Positions 1 through 8,614 of a stretch of 64,000 nt of DNA are shown here, piece after piece. The stretch is from assembly GCA_947467605.1 (NCBI GenBank), contig CANIII010000022.1, positions 22,487 through 86,486 of the forward strand, in the 5' to 3' direction. Positions within the stretch are counted from its first letter, which is position 1. Each line of letters opens with the position of its first letter. The notes beneath the pieces are model-generated. The model searched no databases. It was not told the origin of the DNA and was given only the letters and a program-made list of their open reading frames with translations. Source of the DNA: Acidobacteriota bacterium (GTDB taxonomy: Bacteria > Acidobacteriota > Vicinamibacteria > Vicinamibacterales > SCN-69-37). A program made the position numbers and the translations under genes.

Positions 1-1
1 C

Positions 2-502
<501 letters not shown>

Positions 503-515
503 AGGACATACGCAC

Positions 516-1085
516 ATGGACGCGATGGATCTGAACGCACTGAAGACGGAAGTCAAAAAGAAGATGGATGCGGCCGTGGAACACGGCCGCAAGGAACTGG
601 CCAGCGTGCGCACCGGCCGAGCGACCACCAACATGCTCGACTCCGTGCACGTCGATGCGTACGGCTCCTTGATGCCCCTGAATCAGGTGGCACAACTCTC
701 AATTCCGGAACCGACGATGATCCTGGCGCAGCCGTTCGATCCGACCTTAATCAAAGCCGTGGAGAAAGGCATCCAGATTGCGAACCTGGGCCTCAACCCG
801 ACGAACGACGGCAAGGTGATCCGCATTCCGATTCCGTCACTCAACGAAGAACGCCGCAAGGAACTCTCGCGCATCGTGCATAAGTACGCCGAAGAAGCGC
901 GCAACGCCGTGCGCAATGTGCGGCGGGAAGCCAACGACTCGATCAAGAAGCTGCTCAAGGATCACAAGATCTCGGAAGACGATGAGCGCCGCGCACTCGA
1001 CGACGTGCAAAAGCAAACCGATGCGCACTGCGCGCTGATCGACGAGGCGCAGAAGAAAAAAGACGTCGACCTACTCGGCAAGTAG
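516..1085 (+). CDS. frr: Ribosome recycling factor
   Basis: Splits post-termination ribosomes together with EF-G. The protein has 189 residues, against about 185 for the family. The conserved block LNQVAQLSIPEPTMI lies in the first third, and the C-terminal half is a highly charged helix, as expected for the three-helix bundle. I chose the ATG at 516, giving MDAMDLNALKTEV, because an AAAGGA Shine-Dalgarno sits at 501-506. An in-frame extension to 465 would run back into pyrH. The next gene begins 1 nt after the stop, so pyrH, frr and thrC are probably cotranscribed. Confidence 0.97.
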   Translation: MDAMDLNALKTEVKKKMDAAVEHGRKELASVRTGRATTNMLDSVHVDAYGSLMPLNQVAQLSIPEPTMILAQPFDPTLIKAVEKGIQIANLGLNPTNDGKVIRIPIPSLNEERRKELSRIVHKYAEEARNAVRNVRREANDSIKKLLKDHKISEDDERRALDDVQKQTDAHCALIDEAQKKKDVDLLGK

Positions 1086-1086
1086 C

Positions 1087-2259
1087 GTGTCGTTCTTCAG
1101 TCACCTCGAGTGCTCTGTCCCCTGCGGCGCCGGACCATTCGACGCCCATCAGCCCCAACACCTCTGCACATGCGGGATGCCGCTCCTGGCCCGGTACGAC
1201 GTGGCCGCAGCCGCGCGCTCCTGGCTCAAGGAGTCGCTCGCCGCGCGTGAGCCTTCAATGTGGCGCTACCGGGAGCTGATGCCGCTCTTCGACGGCGAGT
1301 CCCCGGTGTCGCTCGGTGAAGGCTGGACGCCTCTGATCCATGCCCGTCGCCTCGGCGCCGCGCTCGGTCTCGGGCAGCTCTTCATCAAAGACGAATCACT
1401 CAACCCGACCAATTCATTCAAGGCCCGTGGCTTGTCGGCGGCGGTGACGCGCGCGCATCATCTCGGTGCGAAGACGCTCTCAATTCCCACGGCCGGCAAT
1501 GCCGGAAACGCGATGGCGGCCTACGCTGCGAGCGCCGGCATCACGGCCAAGGTCTTCATGCCGCGCGACGTCAAGACGCCGTTCATCCGCGAGTGCGAAC
1601 TGTACGGCGCCGATGTCACGCTCGTCGACGGCCTCATCACAGACGCCGGCAAGATGGCGGCTGAACTCAATGCGCAGCACGGGTGGTACGACGTCTCGAC
1701 GCTGAAAGAGCCGTATCGCATCGAAGGCAAGAAGACGATGGGCTATGAGCTCGCGGAGCAGTTCAATTGGACGCTGCCCGACTGGATCATCTACCCCACC
1801 GGCGGCGGCACGGGCATGGTCGGCATGTGGAAAGCGTTCGAGGAAATGAGCGCGCTCGGCTGGATCGATCCCAAGAAGCGCCCGCACATGGTGACCGTGC
1901 AGGCCGCCAACTGCGCGCCGATTGTCCGCGCGTATGAAGAAGGGACCGAGCGCGCACGTCCGTGGGACGGTGCCACAACCATCGCCGATGGCCTGCGGGT
2001 GCCGCGCGCGATCGGCGATTTCCTTGTGTTGCGGGCCGTCCGCGAGAGCGACGGCGCAGCGGTCTCGGTGGCTGACGCGGACATGGTGCCAGGCATGAAG
2101 GACCTCGGCCGATTCGAGGGCGTGAGTGCGGCGCCCGAAGGCGGTGCAGCGCTGCATGCCTTGCGCGTACTGCAGCAGCAGGGACGCATCACGGCCAACG
2201 ACACCGTCGTCATCTTCAACACCGGCGGCGCGCTGAAGTATCTCGACGTCTTGGGATAA
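1087..2259 (+). CDS. thrC: Threonine synthase (PLP enzyme)
   Basis: Converts O-phosphohomoserine to threonine. The protein has 390 residues. The N-terminus carries four cysteines (C9-x3-C13 and C27-x-C29) in a zinc-ribbon-like arrangement. The PLP-binding lysine is K112 in the motif NPTNSFKARG, and a GGGTGMVGMWKAF glycine loop follows further on. This matches the shorter threonine synthase class that resembles threonine dehydratase, not the long yeast/E. coli type. The start is GTG, 1 nt after the frr stop. A related PLP lyase is the main alternative, but the N-terminal cysteines favour threonine synthase. Confidence 0.88.
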   Translation: MSFFSHLECSVPCGAGPFDAHQPQHLCTCGMPLLARYDVAAAARSWLKESLAAREPSMWRYRELMPLFDGESPVSLGEGWTPLIHARRLGAALGLGQLFIKDESLNPTNSFKARGLSAAVTRAHHLGAKTLSIPTAGNAGNAMAAYAASAGITAKVFMPRDVKTPFIRECELYGADVTLVDGLITDAGKMAAELNAQHGWYDVSTLKEPYRIEGKKTMGYELAEQFNWTLPDWIIYPTGGGTGMVGMWKAFEEMSALGWIDPKKRPHMVTVQAANCAPIVRAYEEGTERARPWDGATTIADGLRVPRAIGDFLVLRAVRESDGAAVSVADADMVPGMKDLGRFEGVSAAPEGGAALHALRVLQQQGRITANDTVVIFNTGGALKYLDVLG

Positions 2260-2261
2260 CC

Positions 2262-3266
2262 ATGATCGGGATTCTCTTCACCGGCGGCACGATCTCGATG
2301 CGGATCGATCCAGCCACCGGCTCTGCGGTGCCCGCGCTCTCAGCGGAAGACATCGTTGCGCAGGTCCCTGAGCTCCCCCGCATTGCCGACTTTGAAATCG
2401 AGGAATTTGGACGTCTGCCCGGGCCCCATGTCACGCCCGAGCACATGTGGCGGATGGCCCGTCGCGCGGCGGCGTGGCTCGAGCGCCCCGATGTCGACGG
2501 CCTCGTGGTCACGCACGGCACAGACACGATCGAGGAGACCGCGTTCATGCTCGACTTGCTGATGACCACGGACAAGCCGGTCGTGCTGGTCGGTGCCATG
2601 CGCACGGTCTCAGACCCGAGTTGGGATGGTCCCGGCAATCTGATCGCCGCGGCACGTGTCGCCGCGGCGCCGGTGGCCAGAGGCTGCGGCGTGGTGGTTG
2701 TGATGGACGAGCACATCTTCCCCGCCCGTGAAGTCTGCAAGATGCATACGGAGTCGTCGGGGTCCTTCGCGACGCCAGAGTTCGGCCCGCTCGGCATGGT
2801 GGACGGCGGCGAAGTCGTTTTTCGTCGTTGGCCGATGCCGAGACCGAAGTGGCAGAGCCAAGACGCTGAGCCTGGCATTCGGGTGCGGCGCCTCGAAACC
2901 CGCGTGGATTTGGTGCAGGCTTTTACGGGCATGACGGATCGACCGTTGCGACACGCGATTGCGGATGGCGCCGTGGGCGTGGCGCTTGTGGCCTTCGGCC
3001 GCGGGAATGTCCCGCCCTCCATCGTCCCCGCGGTGCGGGATGCGGTCGCCGCCGGCGTGCTGGTGACCGTGTCGTCGCGTAGCCTTGCCGGCCGCGTGAG
3101 TGCCCGCTACGGATATGACGGGGGCGGACGCCAGCTGCGCGACGCCGGCGCGGTGTTGTCTGGAGATCTGTCTGGTGCTCAGGCGCGCCTGCTGCAAATG
3201 GTCACACTCGGCTACACCGCGGGCGACGCCAATGATGCCGCCGCACTCATCCACGCGTTCCAGTAG
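2262..3266 (+). CDS. L-asparaginase family protein
   Basis: Predicted to hydrolyse asparagine to aspartate and ammonia. The protein has 334 residues. The catalytic residues sit where the family needs them: T10 in FTGGTIS, T87-D88 in THGTDT and K160 in REVCKMHT, at spacings close to those of E. coli asparaginase II. No signal peptide is seen, so a cytoplasmic enzyme is likely. It starts 2 nt after thrC. Aspartate feeds the threonine pathway, so the pairing with thrC makes sense, although that link is inference. A D-amino-acid or glutaminase preference cannot be excluded by eye. Confidence 0.87.
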   Translation: MIGILFTGGTISMRIDPATGSAVPALSAEDIVAQVPELPRIADFEIEEFGRLPGPHVTPEHMWRMARRAAAWLERPDVDGLVVTHGTDTIEETAFMLDLLMTTDKPVVLVGAMRTVSDPSWDGPGNLIAAARVAAAPVARGCGVVVVMDEHIFPAREVCKMHTESSGSFATPEFGPLGMVDGGEVVFRRWPMPRPKWQSQDAEPGIRVRRLETRVDLVQAFTGMTDRPLRHAIADGAVGVALVAFGRGNVPPSIVPAVRDAVAAGVLVTVSSRSLAGRVSARYGYDGGGRQLRDAGAVLSGDLSGAQARLLQMVTLGYTAGDANDAAALIHAFQ

Positions 3267-3295
3267 ACGCGTCGGTACTGACCCACTGAATCTTC

Positions 3296-3342
3296 AATGG
3301 AGAGCGGGAGTCAATTCGCTGAATTGACTCCCGCTCTCCATT
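3296..3342. repeat. Perfect 22-bp inverted repeat between convergent genes
   Basis: The arms 3296-3317 and 3321-3342 are exact reverse complements separated by GCT. The palindrome ends 1 nt from the pfkA stop and 29 nt after the asparaginase stop. Transcribed from either strand it gives a very stable hairpin, so it may end transcription or block read-through in both directions, but neither side has a run of T. Its core CGGGAGTC-AA-TTCGC resembles the palindrome at 45431-45502, which suggests a dispersed element and not just a terminator. Confidence 0.85.
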
Positions 3343-3343
3343 C

Positions 3344-4429
3344 CTAGTCGCCGAAGCCGATGCCGATGTGGCGGCCGGTCCGAACAAGGTCCCCATCGAC
3401 GGGCACGTTGCGGGTGCGACCGACGATCGCTTCGATCGGTACGGAGACGATGTCGGGGGACTTCAGCGCCACCATCACACCGGACTCGCCGCGCTGCAGG
3501 GCTTCAACCGCATACGCGCCAAAGCGCGTGGCGAGCACACGGTCATAGGCAGTGGGCGAACCACCGCGCTGCAAGTGACCGAGCACCACGTGGCGGCTCT
3601 CCTTGCCAGACAGTCGCTCAATGTCTTGCGACAACTTGGCGCCAATACCACCAAGCCGCTCCATCCGATCAGCAGTCCCGGCCACGGCGACTTCGCGCGC
3701 GCCATCTGACGGACGCGCCCCTTCGGCGACTACCACGATGCTGAAGCGCGCGCCCCACTTGTCGCGTTCGCGAATCCGATCGATCACCTTCGTGATGTCG
3801 TACGGAATTTCTGGGATCAGGATCACGTCCGCACCGCCCGCGATGCCTGAGTAGAGGGCGATCCATCCGGCGTAGCGACCCATGACCTCAACGACCATGA
3901 CCCGATGATGCGCTTCGGCCGTTGTGTGCAGGCGGTCGATGGCATCCGTGGCAAACGACACCGCCGTGTCGAACCCGAAGGTCATGGTGGTTTCGACGAT
4001 GTCGTTATCGATCGTTTTCGGCACGCCAACCATCGGCACGCCGCGCTTGTGCAGTTCGTAGGCGATCCCCAGCGTGCCGTCGCCGCCGATCACAATCAGC
4101 GCGTCGAGCCCCATCTTCTTGAAATTCTCGCAGCAGAGTTCCGAGTAGTCCGCTGTGCCTTCGGGCGTCGTGACCGGATACGCAAAGGGGTTGCCCCGGT
4201 TCGTGGTGCCGAGAATCGTGCCGCCCAGGCGCAAAATGCCCGTGACGTGCTTCAGCGTCAGCGGCCACGAACGCTCGGGATAGATCAGTCCATCGAAGCT
4301 ATCTTCGAGACCGACACACTCAATGCCTTCGTTGGTGGCGGACTTCACGACCGCCCGAATCACGGCATTGAGGCCAGGGGCATCCCCGCCGCCCGTGAGT
4401 ACGCCGATGCGTTTGACAGCCTTGGTCAT
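3344..4429 (-). CDS. pfkA: 6-phosphofructokinase (PfkA family, atypical Gly/Lys active site)
   Basis: Phosphorylates fructose 6-phosphate in glycolysis. The protein has 361 residues. The nucleotide loop is LTGGGDAPGLNAV at 11-23, the phosphoryl-donor site is GGDGT at 115-119, and the catalytic site is PKTIDND at 137-143. Gly in GGDGT is usual for ATP enzymes, while Lys in PKTIDND is usual for pyrophosphate enzymes. Members with this mixed pair are known in the family and are mostly considered ATP-dependent, so the donor is best left open. It stands alone, convergent with the asparaginase gene and divergent from the tRNA. Confidence 0.93.
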   Translation of the reverse strand: MTKAVKRIGVLTGGGDAPGLNAVIRAVVKSATNEGIECVGLEDSFDGLIYPERSWPLTLKHVTGILRLGGTILGTTNRGNPFAYPVTTPEGTADYSELCCENFKKMGLDALIVIGGDGTLGIAYELHKRGVPMVGVPKTIDNDIVETTMTFGFDTAVSFATDAIDRLHTTAEAHHRVMVVEVMGRYAGWIALYSGIAGGADVILIPEIPYDITKVIDRIRERDKWGARFSIVVVAEGARPSDGAREVAVAGTADRMERLGGIGAKLSQDIERLSGKESRHVVLGHLQRGGSPTAYDRVLATRFGAYAVEALQRGESGVMVALKSPDIVSVPIEAIVGRTRNVPVDGDLVRTGRHIGIGFGD

Positions 4430-4446
4430 CTCGTCAACTGTAGCAT

Positions 4447-4480
4447 CGGCATTTCAACACATTGCTTCGAGGAAATGCCG
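4447..4480. promoter_or_regulatory. 9-bp inverted repeat in the pfkA/tRNA divergent region
   Basis: CGGCATTTC at 4447-4455 and GAAATGCCG at 4472-4480 are exact reverse complements with 16 nt between them. The repeat brackets the -35 box of the tRNA promoter and lies just upstream of pfkA. That is the geometry of a dimeric repressor site, though a chance palindrome or an RNA hairpin is possible. Confidence 0.4.
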
Positions 4481-4491
4481 CGTGTTAGAAT
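4462..4491 (+). promoter_or_regulatory. Sigma-70 type promoter of tRNA-Ala
   Basis: A -35 box TTGCTT (4462-4467) and a -10 box TAGAAT (4486-4491) are separated by 18 nt. The expected start of transcription is near 4498, a few bases before the mature tRNA at 4505. Confidence 0.65.
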
Positions 4492-4504
4492 TTGTTCTTG
4501 AAGT

Positions 4505-4580
4505 GGGCGACTAGCTCAGCTGGGAGAGCGCTACGTTCGCATCGTAGAGGTCGCGAGTTCGATCCTCGCGTCGTCCACCA
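4505..4580 (+). tRNA. tRNA-Ala (anticodon CGC)
   Basis: A 76-nt cloverleaf with encoded CCA. The acceptor stem pairs GGGCGAC with GTCGTCC and contains the G3:U70 wobble that identifies alanine tRNAs. The anticodon stem CTACG/CGTAG holds the loop TTCGCAT with anticodon CGC, which reads GCG codons. The T arm shows GAGTTCGATCCTC. The discriminator base is A. Confidence 0.97.
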
Positions 4581-4593
4581 AACTTCCCAACGA

Positions 4594-4833
4594 TTAAGCC
4601 TGTTTGCCGGCGTCGAGCTTGCGCTGCAACTCTTCTACGAGCCCGTGGAGTGCCATCACGGCCGTCGACTGCGCCAGCGTTGCCCGGCGATACCCCGTCA
4701 GGTCCAGGGCGTCGACCATGGTTGTCGGCGGCAAGGCGGCCACCGCGGCAGACATTTTCTCGATCTCCGCCGAGGCGGCGACAACCCCATTCCACGCATT
4801 CTGCAGGGCCAAGACAGCGTTCTGATCGCTCAT
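4594..4833 (-). CDS. Small hypothetical protein
   Basis: A 79-residue product starting MSDQNAVLALQNAW and ending QRKLDAGKQA. I do not recognise the family. It is mostly helical with an amphipathic pattern and no membrane segment, which would suit a small dimeric helical protein. I chose the ATG at 4833 because the longer open frame would run into lolA on the other strand. No strong ribosome-binding site is visible, so expression is uncertain. It lies between the tRNA and lolA and is divergent from lolA. Confidence 0.5.
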   Translation of the reverse strand: MSDQNAVLALQNAWNGVVAASAEIEKMSAAVAALPPTTMVDALDLTGYRRATLAQSTAVMALHGLVEELQRKLDAGKQA

Positions 4834-4870
4834 AGAGCCAATTCTACCGCCCGGGAGGTCTAACGGTAAG

Positions 4871-5530
4871 ATGGCGGTACCCATGCGACTTCTTCTGGCG
4901 GTGAGTATTCTGGCGGCTGGTGCGACCTTGGTCGCCGCCCCCCCGCAGGCCGCCTCGTCTCCGGCGGTGCTGGCTGAAGCCATTCAGGCGCACTACAGCC
5001 AGGTCGCGGCATTCACCGCAAACTTCACGCACACGTTCAAGGGCGGCCTCCTGCCCCAGACGACGGTGGAGCGCGGGAGCGTGAAAATCAAGAAACCGGG
5101 CCGGATGCGCTGGACGTACGACAAGCCCAACGAAAAAGAATTTGTGGCAGATGGGCGGATGCTCTATTCCTATGTGAAGGCCGACCGCACCTGCTACGTC
5201 ACCGACCTTCCGACCGGCGACCGGGTCTCGACGGCCGTACTTTTTCTGGCCGGCAAGGGCAACATCCAGCGCGATTTCCGCGCGTCCGCATCGCCGTCGT
5301 CATCCGCCACTGAACTCCGGGTGCTGTTGACGCCAATTACGCCGCAGTCCGAGTTCACGCAGCTGACCCTCGGCGTCGAGGCCAAAACGCTGAAGCTCGT
5401 GACGATGGAAACGGTGGACGTTGATGGCGGTGTCTCCACGTTCCGGTTCGACAACCTTCGCGAGAATCCATCGCTGCAAGACAAGGAATTCCTCTTCACT
5501 CCCCCGAAAGGCGTCGATGTCATCCGATAG
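4871..5530 (+). CDS. lolA: Outer-membrane lipoprotein carrier protein LolA
   Basis: Periplasmic chaperone that carries lipoproteins from the inner membrane to the outer-membrane receptor. The protein has 219 residues with an N-terminal signal peptide (MRLLLAVSILAAGATLVAA). The LolA fold is suggested by FTANFTHTF, the KKPGRMRWTYDKPNEKEFV segment and the C-terminal FRFDNLRENPSLQDKEFLFT. The start may be the ATG at 4871 or the one at 4883; GGGAGG at 4852-4857 favours the first. Its 3' end overlaps the secretin gene by 14 nt, so both are probably made together. Confidence 0.88.
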   Translation: MAVPMRLLLAVSILAAGATLVAAPPQAASSPAVLAEAIQAHYSQVAAFTANFTHTFKGGLLPQTTVERGSVKIKKPGRMRWTYDKPNEKEFVADGRMLYSYVKADRTCYVTDLPTGDRVSTAVLFLAGKGNIQRDFRASASPSSSATELRVLLTPITPQSEFTQLTLGVEAKTLKLVTMETVDVDGGVSTFRFDNLRENPSLQDKEFLFTPPKGVDVIR

Positions 5531-7337
5531 CACGCGCGCATTTGGTCTTCGGCCCGCCCTGTGGCACCGGTGGATGTTGAGCGGCACGCTCGTCGCCAGC
5601 CTCGCTTCCGGCTGCGCCACGTCGGGCAATGCGCTGCATCAGGCGCAGCAGGCTGAATCGCTTCACGACTACGATATTGCAGTCGCCAATTACACCAAGG
5701 CACTGCGAGCAGATCCCGGTAGCCGGGACGCCCAACTGGGCCTCGAACGCGCTAGGCTCCGTGGATCGGAAGCGCACTATTTGCGTGGACAGCGGCTCGT
5801 GGCCGTCGGCAAGTTCGACGAGGCGGTCGTCGAACTCCAACTGGCGACGGAACTGAACCCGGGCAGCGGCGACGTGGAGCGTGTCCTCCGCTCGACGCGC
5901 ACCGCTCTGCGCAACAAGCTCGCGATTGAAACCAACGGCCAGACCTCGCTCGAGGCCGTCCTCGCGCGCACACGCAACACATTGCCACCCAGCATGAACG
6001 TCCCGGAGACGAAGCTGCCAGGGTCGATTACCCTTGGACGGGATGCGACGAGTCGTCAGGCCTTCCAGATCATCGCGGCCTTCGCCAACCTCAATTTGAT
6101 CTTCGATCAGACATTCCGAGATGCCCCGGCGCCGATCAGCATCAAGAACCTGACGGTGAAGGAGGCGCTCGATGCACTCGCGCAGAGCACCGGCACGTTC
6201 TACAAGGTCTCCGCCCCCGGCACGATTACCGTGGTGCCCGACAACGCCGCCAAGCGACGCGAATACGCGGAAGAAATGATCCAAACCTTCTATGTGGGCA
6301 ACGCGGACATGAAGGAAACGATCGACATGCTCCGCGTCGTCGCCGACGCCCGTGCGATCGCCCCCATCAGCGGCACCAGCTCAATTGTGATCCGCGACAC
6401 ACCCGAGCGACTGCATGCGGTGCAACGGCTGCTGACGGCCATCGACAAGGCGCGCCCTGAAGTCGTGATCGACGTGGAGATCCTCGAAATCGATCGCTCA
6501 CGTCTGCGTGAATACGGACTGCAGGTGGCCTCACCGGGGTCCAGCGGCCTCAGTGGCAGTGTGGATGGGAACAGCGACCAGCTGACGTTGCGCAGTCTGA
6601 GGAACCTCACGGCATCCGACGCGCTCGTGAGCGGCTTCCCCGCGCTCTACTATCGCCTGCTCAAGACGGACGCGAACACACGCACGCTGGCCAACCCACA
6701 CCTGCGGGCGCTCGAGGGCGTGGCCGCCAACGCCAAGTTCGGTGAACGCGTCCCCGTGCCGAGCGTCACCTTCCAGCCCATCGCGACAGGTGGCGTGAGT
6801 CAGCAACCCATCACGTCATTCACCTACGAGAACATCGGCGTCAACATCGATATCACGCCGCGCACGCACCCGAATGACGACGTCACGTTGACGCTAAAAG
6901 TGGAACTGAGCAGCGTGGCCGGCAGCGGCTACAACGGGCTGCCAACATTTGCGAATCGTCAGATCTCCACACAGATCCGTCTGAAGGATGGCGAAACGAA
7001 CATCCTCGCCGGCTTGATCCGCGACGACGAGCGGACGACACTGGACGGCATCCCCGGGCTGAGCGACATCCCAGTCATCGGCCGCTTCTTTGCCAAGAAC
7101 CACAAGGAGCGTCAGGAGACAGATATTGTGCTGACGCTGACGCCGCACATCGTCCGCGTCCTCGATCTCGCGGTGGCCGACCTCACGCCGTTGAAGGTCG
7201 TGCGCGACACGGGTGTTGCCGGTGCGGCCACTGGGTCAGACATGCCGCTGTTCGGCGATCCCATTCCGCGCGACAACGCCGACCCCACCAAACCCAAGAC
7301 CGGTCTGCCGCCGTCGCCACTCATCATCAAGAAATAG
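5517..7337 (+). CDS. TPR-containing secretin (type II/IV secretion outer-membrane channel family)
   Basis: Predicted outer-membrane channel subunit of 606 residues. The N-terminus has a hydrophobic stretch ending in a lipobox-like ASGC, then TPR-like helices (about 40-130). An STN/N0-type domain follows (about 170-240). The C-terminal secretin domain carries PTFANRQISTQIRLKDGET, LAGLIRDDER and IPGLSDIPVIGRFF. No pilus or Gsp genes are next to it, so it cannot be assigned to GspD or PilQ. I chose the ATG at 5517, inside the lolA 3' end, because upstream codons lie fully within lolA. The lipobox has Ala at -3, less common than Leu. Confidence 0.88.
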   Translation: MSSDSTRAFGLRPALWHRWMLSGTLVASLASGCATSGNALHQAQQAESLHDYDIAVANYTKALRADPGSRDAQLGLERARLRGSEAHYLRGQRLVAVGKFDEAVVELQLATELNPGSGDVERVLRSTRTALRNKLAIETNGQTSLEAVLARTRNTLPPSMNVPETKLPGSITLGRDATSRQAFQIIAAFANLNLIFDQTFRDAPAPISIKNLTVKEALDALAQSTGTFYKVSAPGTITVVPDNAAKRREYAEEMIQTFYVGNADMKETIDMLRVVADARAIAPISGTSSIVIRDTPERLHAVQRLLTAIDKARPEVVIDVEILEIDRSRLREYGLQVASPGSSGLSGSVDGNSDQLTLRSLRNLTASDALVSGFPALYYRLLKTDANTRTLANPHLRALEGVAANAKFGERVPVPSVTFQPIATGGVSQQPITSFTYENIGVNIDITPRTHPNDDVTLTLKVELSSVAGSGYNGLPTFANRQISTQIRLKDGETNILAGLIRDDERTTLDGIPGLSDIPVIGRFFAKNHKERQETDIVLTLTPHIVRVLDLAVADLTPLKVVRDTGVAGAATGSDMPLFGDPIPRDNADPTKPKTGLPPSPLIIKK

Positions 7338-7340
7338 GGT

Positions 7341-8612
7341 CTACGAAACCGGACGCTCCACGCGTTCGACATCGGCGCCAAGTGACGTGAGGCGCTCGAC
7401 GAGGTTTGCGTAGCCGCGTTCGACGGTTTCGATTTCCAGCACACGACTCTCCCCGTCCGCAGCGAGGGCCGCGGCAACCAGTGCCATGCCGGAGCGGATG
7501 TCGCGACTGTCAAGCGTGCGGCCACGCAGCTGTGTCTTTCCGGTGACGATGATTCGATGGGGATCGCACAGGAAAAGATCCGCGTGCATCGCGCTGAGCT
7601 GCTCGAGGGCAAAGAGCCGCAGTTCGTACATCCAGTCGTGCACGAGCGTCTTGCCGTGCGCCTGCGTGCCCAGCACCGTCACGAGGCTCACGATGTCGCT
7701 CGGAAAGCCTGGCCACAGATTCGTGGTGAGACGACGGACCGCGTGGAGTTCGGACGACCGGATCACGAAGTGGCCGTCGGATAGATCGAAGTCGAGCCCC
7801 ATCTGCGCGAGCACGGCGGTGATCGGCTCCATGTCGACGGCGAGCACGCCACGCACGTCGAGATCTCCGCCCGTGACCGCTGCGGCCACAGCCCAGCTCG
7901 CCGCTTCGATGTAGTCGCCGCGCAGCGTGTGCGTGGCACCACCGAGGGTCTTCGGCGGACGGAGTGTCAGTGTCGACGTGCCGATGCCAGCAATCTCGAC
8001 GCCCATCTTTGCGAGCAGCTCGCAGACTTCGACGACATGCGGCTCGCAGGCCGCGTGACGAATCTCGGTCGTCCCCTTGGCGCACGCGGCGGCCAGGAGC
8101 GCCGTCTCGGTCCCGGTGACGGAGGCCTCAAGCAAGTACATCGATGCACCAGTGAGCCCGTGTGGCGCTTCAAGGAAGTGGCCGGCATCGCTCGCCGCGA
8201 CGGTGGCGCCCAGTGCGACGAGGGCCTGCAAATGGGTGCTGATGGTCCGTCGATTGGCAAAATCTCCGCCGGGAGGTGCGAGACGCGCGCGACCAGTGCG
8301 GCCCAGGAGGGGACCAAGCAACAGCACTGAACCGCGCAGCCGCCCCACGAGCGCCGGATCGGGCTCTTCGGTCGTGATCGACTGGCAGCTGACACGCAGC
8401 GTCGAGGTGCCCTCGCCCTCTACGGTCGCGCCAAGACTGCGCAGCAACCGGATCATGACCGTCACGTCTCGGATCTGCGGTACGTTCCGAATCTCGCATG
8501 GCTGATCCGTGAGCAGGCACGCGACGAGAAGGGGCAGCGCCGCATTCTTGTTGCCTTCAATGTCGACGCGGCCCGATAACCGACGGCCACCGCGAATCAC
8601 CAGATCTGCCAT
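7341..8612 (-). CDS. murA: UDP-N-acetylglucosamine 1-carboxyvinyltransferase, Asp-type
   Basis: First committed enzyme of peptidoglycan precursor synthesis; it transfers enolpyruvate from PEP to UDP-GlcNAc. The protein has 423 residues with K22 in GNKNAALP. In the mobile loop the segment LAPPGGDFANRRT puts Asp at residue 117, where most MurA enzymes have the Cys alkylated by fosfomycin (Cys115 in E. coli). Asp at this position is known in mycobacteria and other naturally fosfomycin-resistant lineages. It is the last gene of the operon nagZ-ldcA-mpl-murB-murA and starts 2 nt after murB. Confidence 0.94.
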   Translation of the reverse strand: MADLVIRGGRRLSGRVDIEGNKNAALPLLVACLLTDQPCEIRNVPQIRDVTVMIRLLRSLGATVEGEGTSTLRVSCQSITTEEPDPALVGRLRGSVLLLGPLLGRTGRARLAPPGGDFANRRTISTHLQALVALGATVAASDAGHFLEAPHGLTGASMYLLEASVTGTETALLAAACAKGTTEIRHAACEPHVVEVCELLAKMGVEIAGIGTSTLTLRPPKTLGGATHTLRGDYIEAASWAVAAAVTGGDLDVRGVLAVDMEPITAVLAQMGLDFDLSDGHFVIRSSELHAVRRLTTNLWPGFPSDIVSLVTVLGTQAHGKTLVHDWMYELRLFALEQLSAMHADLFLCDPHRIIVTGKTQLRGRTLDSRDIRSGMALVAAALAADGESRVLEIETVERGYANLVERLTSLGADVERVERPVS

Positions 8613-8614
8613 TG

